DNA from: CAZPKH01 sp964407165
GTDB lineage: Bacteria; Bacteroidota; Bacteroidia; Bacteroidales; Muribaculaceae
Direction of reading: 5' to 3'
Assembly (NCBI GenBank): GCA_964407165.1
Contig: CAYOUJ010000048.1
Coordinates: 1 to 17,940, forward strand
Length of the DNA stretch: 17,940 nt
Every line of letters starts with the position of its first letter. Within the stretch, counting starts at the first letter, position 1. The position numbers were made by a program, and so were the translations under genes. Positions 13,589-17,940 of the stretch are shown here, piece after piece. The notes under the pieces are model-generated. The model worked only from the letters and a program-made list of their open reading frames with translations, was not told the origin of the DNA and searched no databases.

Positions 13589-14181
13589 GAGCGGAGCCAC
13601 TTGCGGTAGCCGGCAAGGGCCATAGTGGTGTAGAAGAGGTAGAGGGTGCCGGAGAAGTAAATCCCTTTGTAATAGTACAGGTAGACTGAGATGGCGTCGA
13701 CGACGAACCATATCAGCCACTGCTCGACATACTTGCGGGCGAGCATGTACATGGCCACGATGCTCAGTGACGTGGTCAGTGAGTCGAGCCAGACGACGGT
13801 GCTGTCGGTAAACGTTGCCAGCACCCAGGCAATGAATAGCCACGTGGCACCCCAGACGGCGGTGAGCACGGCCGCGCGCCGCAGACCCACATGCGACGGG
13901 AGGAGGGCGGCAGCACCCTCGCGCCCCCTTTCAGCCGCGGGGCGCGAGGGCGCTGCCGCCCTCCCCCGTGACCACTGCCAGAAGCCGTAGACGGCGATGA
14001 GTAGGTAGTAGACATTGATGGCCGCGTCGGCGTAGACTCCCTTCTCGTAGAACAGCCAGATGCCGATGCACGGCATGATGACAGATGCCAGCCACATCTC
14101 GCGACGCTGGTAATACTCCAGGAAGATGTAGGCCACACCCACCACCACCTTGAGCAGATCGAGCCACTGTGACAGATCCAT
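13573..14181 (-). CDS. pnuT: PnuC/PnuT-family transporter, probably thiamine
   Basis: An inner-membrane facilitator of 202 residues, mostly hydrophobic helices. The family pattern is visible in LEYYQRREMWLASVIMP, YADAAINVYYLLIAVYGFWQW and WLIWFVVDAISVYLYYYKG. PnuC members carry nicotinamide riboside and PnuT members thiamine. I favour thiamine because the gene lies downstream of a TonB receptor under a TPP riboswitch, as in the Bacteroides thetaiotaomicron thiamine locus. I chose the ATG at 14181 (MDLSQWLDLL); the frame is open to 14262 but that stretch is translated repeat. Residues about 73-93, in the loop after YGFWQW, are an Arg/Ala/Pro/Glu-rich insert encoded by a 26-bp-stem inverted repeat. 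The last codons, MHNV and stop, lie inside the 78-bp palindrome. Confidence 0.85.
   Translation of the reverse strand: MDLSQWLDLLKVVVGVAYIFLEYYQRREMWLASVIMPCIGIWLFYEKGVYADAAINVYYLLIAVYGFWQWSRGRAAAPSRPAAERGREGAAALLPSHVGLRRAAVLTAVWGATWLFIAWVLATFTDSTVVWLDSLTTSLSIVAMYMLARKYVEQWLIWFVVDAISVYLYYYKGIYFSGTLYLFYTTMALAGYRKWLRSMHNV
13902..13964. repeat. Inverted repeat inside pnuT, translated in frame
   Basis: The arms 13902-13927 and 13939-13964 match at 25 of 26 positions around an 11-base loop. The one mismatch becomes a G-U pair in the pnuT RNA. The core GCGCCCTCGCG is shared with the 100-bp element at 9830-9929. It encodes an Arg/Ala/Pro/Glu-rich loop in the transporter without a stop. Confidence 0.8.
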
Positions 14182-14264
14182 ATTCGGGATTCGGAATTTG
14201 GGAATTGGGATTTGGATGTGGATGTAATCGGCGATTCCAAATCCCCGAATCCCAATTCCCAATT
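14182..14264. repeat. Facing 7-bp word arrays between the TonB receptor and pnuT
   Basis: On the plus strand, 14182-14216 holds five 7-mers (ATTCGGG, ATTCGGA, ATTTGGG, AATTGGG, ATTTGGA), and 14234-14264 holds the complementary words (ATTCCAA, ATCCCCG, AATCCCA, ATTCCCA). Together they form an imperfect inverted repeat in the receptor-pnuT gap. The words match the coding array at 2513-2547. Confidence 0.75.
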
Positions 14265-14273
14265 GTCAGTTTA

Positions 14274-16523
14274 TCAGAAGTTAACGTTAATCGAGCCAAG
14301 GACGTTGATGGGCGCCTGGGCGGCGAAGCCTGCGTAGCGGTAGATCACGCGCTCGTCGCCGTCCAAGTAGTAGCCGGCGCCGGCATAGCCGTTATTGCAA
14401 TATTTGTTTGAGAACAGGTTGTTTACCTGCACGCCGAGGCGCACGCTCTTGAGGCCGAGCACCTTGAAGGTGTAGCCGGCGGCGAGGTCGGTGATGAAGT
14501 AGCCCTTGAGGCTCTGCTCGCGCTCCTCGACGTTGCTGAGGTACTGGCGGCTGACGTAGTGGCTCTGCAGCGATGCGTCGAAGCCGCAGACGTGGAAGTT
14601 GAAGGCGTTGTTGAGTATGAAGTCGGGCGAGAAGGCGATGCGGGTGTCGCCGCGGTCGATGGCGATGGGGTTGGTCCATTCATCCTCGTAGATGTATTCC
14701 ACGAAGTCTTTGATGCGGTTGCGGCTGATGGTGGCGTTGATGTCCCAGTCAAACCACGAGCAGGGGCGCAGCGAGGCTTGCAGCTCGATGCCCATGCGGT
14801 ATGACGAGTGCACGTTCTCGCTCACGGCGTTGCCGGTGTCGCTCAGGCGCCCGGTGGGCACCAGCTGGTTCTTGTAATACATGTAATACATGTTGACGCC
14901 GGCGCTGAAGAGCTTGGAGGTGTAGTTGTAACCAAGCTCGTAGTCGGTCAGGCGCTCGGGCACGGGGCGTCGGTCGGGGTCGCAGTCGATGAAGTTGTCA
15001 CGGACAGGCTCTTTGTGAGCCACCGAGACGCTGGCGTAGACGCGGTTGTGGTCAAGGAAAGTGTAGTTGAGGCCCACCTTGGGGTTGAAGAAGTTATAGT
15101 TGGCGTGGATGGCCAGCTGCTGCGGGCCGGAGATGTTGTAGTCGTAGGTGTCGGAGGTGCCCTTTATGGTGTAGCGCACCCCGCGATACTGCAGGTCGAC
15201 GTAGGCCGACAGGTCGGAGGTGATGGCATAGTGGCCGCGGATGTACAGATTGCCGTCGAGCTTGTGCGAGGTGTTGCGGTAATACTCCTGCAGCGGGTCG
15301 ATGTCGCCCAGGTAGTTGCGCACCCAGCTGACCTGGCCGAAGTGGCGGCCGAGGTAGCCGTGGATGGCGCCGCCACCGACGATGTTGAGCGGGCCGTTGT
15401 TATAGGTGAGGTTGAAGACAAATCCGCCAAACTCGTTGTCCATCTTCTTCAGGCGCACCAGGTCGCTCTTCTTCACCACCGTGCCGTCGGCGAGGGTGTA
15501 GGGGTCGAGGCCGTATTCGATGAGCGTGCGCTTGGTCTTGTACTGCTCGTAGTACCCGTCGCCCTTGGTGTAGTGGAGGGCTGCGTCGAGCACGAGGCGG
15601 GCGCCGAAGCGGTGCTTGAACAGAAGCTGGAAGTTGTGCATCACATAGTTGTCAAACTGGTCGGGGTAGTATGCGGTCTTGCCCTCCTTGTCGGTGTACT
15701 TGCCGCAGGGGTTGTATCGGCGGCCGTACTCCTCCATCTCCTCCTTCGAGGCGTAGTCCCAGGCCATGTATGTGCGCTCCTTGCCGCCGAAGGCGAGCAG
15801 GCGCACGGAGGTGGCGCCGCTGTAGTAGCCCACCTGGCCGAAGTAGCTCCAGAGGTTGGCGGAGGCGCGGTCAATGTATCCGTCGGTGCCGATGTTGGAG
15901 ATGCGTGCCTCCGCGCTCCAGTGGCCGCCCATGAGGCCCGTGCCCACCTTGATGGTTTCCTTGTGGGTGTTATACATGCCGTAGGTGCCGGAGAACATGG
16001 CGAAGGGGGTGGCCGAGGGGGCCTCGGTGATCATGTTGATCGAGCCGCCGAAGGCGCCCGAGCCGTTGGTGGAGGTGCCCACGCCGCGCTGCACCTGGAT
16101 GTCGCGCAGCGACGAGGCCAAGTCGGGCATGTTCACCCAGTAGACGTTTGAGCTCTCGGAGTCGTTGACGGGGATGCCGTTGGTGGTGACGTTGATGCGC
16201 GAGCCCTCGGTGCCGCGGATCCGTATAGAGGTGTAGCCGATGCCGGCACCGGCGTCGCTGGTTGTGACCACCGAGGGGGTCATCATCAGCAGGTAGGGGA
16301 CGTCGCGGCCGGTGTTTACGGCCTCGATGTCGCGGGCGGTGATGTTGGAGAATGCGATGGGCGTGCGCGCGTCGGCACGCTGGGCGGTGACGGAGACTTG
16401 GGGAAGGCTCACTGCCGGAAGTGAATCACTTGCCACAGGCGCGCTGTGGCCCTCTGCGAGAGCTGCCGCGGGTGCCGTGCAACCGGCAACGACAGCTATC
16501 GCCATAGCTGTTACTTTCTTCAT
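14274..16523 (-). CDS. TonB-dependent outer-membrane receptor, probably thiamine
   Basis: A 749-residue outer-membrane transporter. It has a cleavable signal peptide (residues 1 to about 24, ending near AALAEG), a TonB-box-like segment around LPQVSVTA (residues 40-47), a plug domain to about residue 170 (PYLLMMTPSV, SIRIRGTEG, NGIPVNDSE, GVGTSTNGSGAFGGSINM), and a beta-barrel ending in a C-terminal Phe (INVNF). There is no N-terminal carboxypeptidase-like extension and no SusD partner, so it is not a SusC glycan system. The TPP riboswitch ending 15 bases before the ATG makes thiamine or a thiamine phosphate the likely substrate. The downstream Pnu-type permease would complete uptake across the inner membrane. 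The matching B. thetaiotaomicron locus also has a thiamine pyrophosphokinase, which is absent from this window. Confidence 0.9.
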   Translation of the reverse strand: MKKVTAMAIAVVAGCTAPAAALAEGHSAPVASDSLPAVSLPQVSVTAQRADARTPIAFSNITARDIEAVNTGRDVPYLLMMTPSVVTTSDAGAGIGYTSIRIRGTEGSRINVTTNGIPVNDSESSNVYWVNMPDLASSLRDIQVQRGVGTSTNGSGAFGGSINMITEAPSATPFAMFSGTYGMYNTHKETIKVGTGLMGGHWSAEARISNIGTDGYIDRASANLWSYFGQVGYYSGATSVRLLAFGGKERTYMAWDYASKEEMEEYGRRYNPCGKYTDKEGKTAYYPDQFDNYVMHNFQLLFKHRFGARLVLDAALHYTKGDGYYEQYKTKRTLIEYGLDPYTLADGTVVKKSDLVRLKKMDNEFGGFVFNLTYNNGPLNIVGGGAIHGYLGRHFGQVSWVRNYLGDIDPLQEYYRNTSHKLDGNLYIRGHYAITSDLSAYVDLQYRGVRYTIKGTSDTYDYNISGPQQLAIHANYNFFNPKVGLNYTFLDHNRVYASVSVAHKEPVRDNFIDCDPDRRPVPERLTDYELGYNYTSKLFSAGVNMYYMYYKNQLVPTGRLSDTGNAVSENVHSSYRMGIELQASLRPCSWFDWDINATISRNRIKDFVEYIYEDEWTNPIAIDRGDTRIAFSPDFILNNAFNFHVCGFDASLQSHYVSRQYLSNVEEREQSLKGYFITDLAAGYTFKVLGLKSVRLGVQVNNLFSNKYCNNGYAGAGYYLDGDERVIYRYAGFAAQAPINVLGSINVNF

Positions 16524-16538
16524 ATTGATTTATTTACA

Positions 16539-16615
16539 CTACGCCGGTATTACCCGGATCAGGTTAAAAAGGGTATATTCTCAGCCTTTCCTTATAAAGA
16601 AGTGAGGCACCCCTA
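16539..16615 (-). promoter_or_regulatory. TPP riboswitch (THI element)
   Basis: Read on the minus strand, the element begins with AGGGGTGCC, continues with the invariant GGCTGAGA and ATACCC, then AACCTGATCCGGGTAATAC and CGGCGTAG. These are the conserved helices and TPP-binding loops of the thiamine pyrophosphate riboswitch. Its 3' end is 15 bases from the receptor ATG and no separate terminator hairpin is visible, so control of translation initiation is more likely than attenuation. Thiamine sufficiency should switch off the receptor and, through co-transcription, possibly pnuT. Confidence 0.96.
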
Positions 16616-16645
16616 ATAAAACGAACATGACTGGTATGTCGGGCG

Positions 16646-16653
16646 CAAAGTTA
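16646..16653 (-). promoter_or_regulatory. -7 box of the thiamine receptor transcript
   Basis: The minus strand reads TAACTTTG, a full match to TAnnTTTG, about 31 bases upstream of the riboswitch. The -33 region falls inside an AGTTTTT array (16660-16694) and has no TTTG. Confidence 0.6.
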
Positions 16654-16659
16654 CGAAAT

Positions 16660-16694
16660 AGTTTTTAGTTTTTAGTTTTTAGTTTTTAGTTTTT
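16660..16694. repeat. Five exact AGTTTTT repeats
   Basis: Five perfect tandem copies of AGTTTTT. Complementary copies (AAAAACT) lie at 16794-16835, so the two arrays face each other across about 100 bases in the divergent gap. This array covers the -33 region of the receptor promoter. Confidence 0.85.
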
Positions 16695-16700
16695 TGACGT

Positions 16701-16708
16701 TACATTTG
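16701..16708 (+). promoter_or_regulatory. Possible -7 box of the DUF4136 lipoprotein gene
   Basis: TACATTTG matches TAnnTTTG and would give a leader of about 125 bases to the ATG at 16842. No -33 box is seen at the right distance. The leader between 16709 and 16793 shows no other structure I can support. Confidence 0.4.
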
Positions 16709-16793
16709 ATTGTCTGGTTTTTATGTTTAAGGCGAACCTAAAGGGCGCCCCGCTTGTTTTTAATGTAGGCTGCACGGGCATTAGCTATTTGCT

Positions 16794-16835
16794 AAAAACT
16801 TAAAACAAAATGCTAAAAACTAAAAACTAAAAACT
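16794..16835. repeat. AAAAACT repeats before the DUF4136 gene
   Basis: One AAAAACT at 16794-16800 and three tandem copies at 16815-16835, ending 6 bases before the ATG at 16842. They are the reverse complement of the array at 16660-16694. An A-rich, unstructured leader also favours initiation in Bacteroidetes. Confidence 0.8.
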
Positions 16836-16841
16836 ATATTT

Positions 16842-17555
16842 ATGAGACGTTTATTAGGATTGACACTGGCGGCGCTGACGCTCGGGTTGGCCGGCTGCTC
16901 CTCCTACTCGCTCACATACAGCGAGACGTACGACGCCGCCGCCCTGCGGGAGTTTCGCACTTTCCGCATAGTCACTCCCGACGAGGGCAAGCTGCCGCCC
17001 GGGATGACCATGGTGACGTATTACAACATCGCGGCAGCTATACGCGAGCAGATGGTTGAGCGCGGATATACCGAGACCTCCACCTCCCCGCTCATGGTTA
17101 ACATCGGCCTGACGGTCAACAAGGAATTGGTCAACACCCCTGTCACCACCACCGTGCCGACGCCCGGCCCTCCGGGCCCCGGCATCATACTTCCCCCGCC
17201 GGCTCCGCAGCAGCCCGGCCCTGGCGGTCCCGGCCCGGGTGGCCCCGGCGGCCCCGGCGGCCCCGGCCCGCAAGGCCCTGCCATGAACGGCATGGTGCCC
17301 TACTTCATGGTGCCCCGTGCTGCCTACTGGCCCAACTACACAACTGTCACCCAGTGGGTTCCGCAGATTTACCGTGAGGGCGTGCTCACTATGGACCTCG
17401 TCGACATGGCCAACAAGACCCCCGTCTACTCAGCCTCCGTGGCAACGATACTCGACAGCGGCAACTCGCAGCTGCGCAGCCTGAGCGGCATCGCCAAGGC
17501 CGTGGATGTGCTTTTCTCGAAATTCCCCGTCGCCATCTTGCCACAGTATAAGTAA
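16842..17555 (+). CDS. DUF4136-like lipoprotein with collagen-like Gly/Pro insert
   Basis: A 237-residue lipoprotein with a clear signal and lipobox (LAGC, Cys19). No acidic export signal follows Cys19, so it probably faces the periplasm. The N-terminal half (FRTFRIVTPDEG, then AAIREQMVERGY) and the C-terminal half (YREGVLTMDLVDMANKTPVY, then IAKAVDVLFSKFP) match the layout of DUF4136 proteins, whose function is unknown. Residues 106-147 are a Gly/Pro-rich segment, including runs of GPGGPG, GPGGPGG and GPQGP, placed between the two halves of the domain. A Gly in every third position over part of it recalls collagen. It is flanked by a receptor on the other strand and by a hairpin downstream and looks monocistronic. 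Confidence 0.8.
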   Translation: MRRLLGLTLAALTLGLAGCSSYSLTYSETYDAAALREFRTFRIVTPDEGKLPPGMTMVTYYNIAAAIREQMVERGYTETSTSPLMVNIGLTVNKELVNTPVTTTVPTPGPPGPGIILPPPAPQQPGPGGPGPGGPGGPGGPGPQGPAMNGMVPYFMVPRAAYWPNYTTVTQWVPQIYREGVLTMDLVDMANKTPVYSASVATILDSGNSQLRSLSGIAKAVDVLFSKFPVAILPQYK

Positions 17556-17563
17556 TATGCCAC

Positions 17564-17640
17564 TAAGGAAATTAAGGAGTTTAAGGAAATTAAGGAGCTC
17601 CCTAAGCTCTTTAATTTCCTTAAACTCCTTAATTTCCTTA
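17564..17640 (+). terminator. 36-bp-stem hairpin built of four 9-mers per arm
   Basis: The left arm (17564-17599) is four 9-mers: TAAGGAAAT and TAAGGAGTT, then TAAGGAAAT and TAAGGAGCT. The right arm (17605-17640) is its complement with a single G-U in the RNA. The loop is CCCTA. It starts 8 bases after the DUF4136 stop and is followed by ACCATAAAAATTTTTC, so it probably ends that transcript. The words match the array at 6930-6965. Confidence 0.8.
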
Positions 17641-17664
17641 ACCATAAAAATTTTTCAGAAAAAA

Positions 17665-17696
17665 CTTGCACGGGTGAAAATTTAGGTTTACCTTTG
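17665..17696 (+). promoter_or_regulatory. Promoter of the tRNA-Asn genes
   Basis: The -7 box TACCTTTG (17689-17696) and a -33-like CTTG (17665-17668) are separated by 20 bases. This agrees well with the Bacteroides consensus and lies about 70 bases before the first tRNA. Confidence 0.7.
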
Positions 17697-17723
17697 CACC
17701 GCAATTCCCGAAAGCACCGGCGT

Positions 17724-17759
17724 AATTCGTGTAATTCGCTCAATTCGTGTAATTAGTGG
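17724..17759 (+). repeat. AATTCGTGT 9-bp word array before tRNA-Asn 1
   Basis: Four 9-mers: AATTCGTGT, AATTCGCTC, AATTCGTGT and AATTAGTGG. Two more copies precede the second tRNA at 17865-17882. Confidence 0.8.
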
Positions 17760-17766
17760 TTGCAAT

Positions 17767-17843
17767 GCTTCAGTAGCTCAGTTGGTTAGAGCACCTGACT
17801 GTTAATCAGGGGGTCGTTGGTTCAAGCCCATCCTGAAGCGCCA
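17767..17843 (+). tRNA. tRNA-Asn (anticodon GTT), CCA encoded
   Basis: The acceptor stem GCTTCAG pairs with CTGAAGC, followed by discriminator G and an encoded CCA (17841-17843). The D arm is GCTC/GAGC. The anticodon stem CCTGA/TCAGG encloses the loop CTGTTAA with anticodon GTT at 17801-17803. The T arm is GTTGG, loop TTCAAGC, CCATC, which leaves one T-T mismatch at the second pair (positions 50 and 64). All other pairing is standard. A second copy begins 123 bases downstream. Confidence 0.95.
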
Positions 17844-17864
17844 CCTAAATACTATCCACCACGT

Positions 17865-17882
17865 AATTCGTGTAATTCGTGG
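17865..17882 (+). repeat. AATTCGTGT words before tRNA-Asn 2
   Basis: AATTCGTGT and AATTCGTGG lie just before the second tRNA, followed by TTGCAAT as in the first copy. The spacer and the tRNA therefore appear to have been duplicated together. Confidence 0.75.
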
Positions 17883-17889
17883 TTGCAAT

Positions 17890-17940
17890 GCTTCAGTAGC
17901 TCAGTTGGTTAGAGCACCTGACTGTTAATCAGGGGGTCGT
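17890..17940 (+). tRNA. tRNA-Asn (anticodon GTT), second copy, cut by window end
   Basis: The first 51 bases are identical to the tRNA at 17767, with the anticodon GTT at 17924-17926. The T arm and 3' acceptor lie beyond the window. Tandem duplication is the simplest explanation. Confidence 0.92.

Noticed and set aside
13573..14262. Longer pnuT starting at 14262
   Set aside because: The extra 27 residues are translated from the 7-bp arrays (IRGFGI-like). The start at 14181 matches the family N-terminus.
14808..16151. Plus-strand open frame of 447 codons antisense to the TonB receptor
   Set aside because: Val/Ala/Gly-rich with no motif; the receptor is clear on the other strand with its riboswitch.
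17724..17882. Repeats AATTCGTGT and the 9-mer hairpin considered as a CRISPR array
   Set aside because: Units are 9 bases, directly abutting, degenerate and without spacers. No cas genes are in the window.

Overview
This window is chromosomal DNA of a high-GC member of the Bacteroidales. I base that on TAnnTTTG -7 promoter boxes, the absence of Shine-Dalgarno sequences, the SprE/PorW and PorX type IX secretion proteins, a DUF6562-like surface lipoprotein with an SDDD export signal, and a TPP-riboswitch thiamine receptor with a Pnu-type permease. A gut lineage such as Muribaculaceae or a relative is plausible, but I cannot fix the genus. Frequent ATA isoleucine codons in most genes fit this loosely.

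Layout. Positions 92-913 (-) encode a surface lipoprotein, divergent from a long plus-strand run: aroA (1086-2402), a small membrane-anchored hypothetical protein (2414-2875), an ABC-3 family metal permease (2925-3761), a 1042-residue TPR lipoprotein of the SprE/PorW type (3767-6895), porX (6976-8532), tsaE (8575-9000) and a biotin ligase without a DNA-binding domain (9038-9814). Gaps are short, so this may be one or two operons. A 374-base gap follows, with a 100-bp inverted-repeat element and a good promoter, and then a stand-alone myo-inositol-1-phosphate synthase (10189-11496) with a terminator. Next come purC (11755-12708) and menG/ubiE (12781-13512). Convergent to them on the minus strand is a thiamine uptake pair: a TonB-dependent receptor (14274-16523) under a TPP riboswitch, and a PnuC/PnuT permease (13573-14181). 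A DUF4136 lipoprotein with a collagen-like insert (16842-17555) and two tandem tRNA-Asn genes, the second cut by the window end, close the window.

The genes themselves are mostly housekeeping. The unusual material is between them, and in two cases inside them. Nearly every gap carries either a long near-perfect palindrome or a short array of degenerate 7-, 8- or 9-base words, and several palindromes are built from such words facing each other. The best cases are a perfect 78-bp palindrome over the stops of menG and pnuT (13511-13588), a perfect 46-bp palindrome just before the menG start (12724-12769), a 36-bp hairpin made of four 9-mers per arm (17564-17640), and an array of 7-mers read as protein in the small hypothetical gene (2513-2547). 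A separate, more regulatory-looking signal lies upstream of purC: six ATCGAT palindromes spaced 10, 11, 10, 11 and 11 bp apart, about one DNA turn, with the last one on the expected -33 position of the purC promoter. I consider this phased array the best candidate for an undescribed system in the window.
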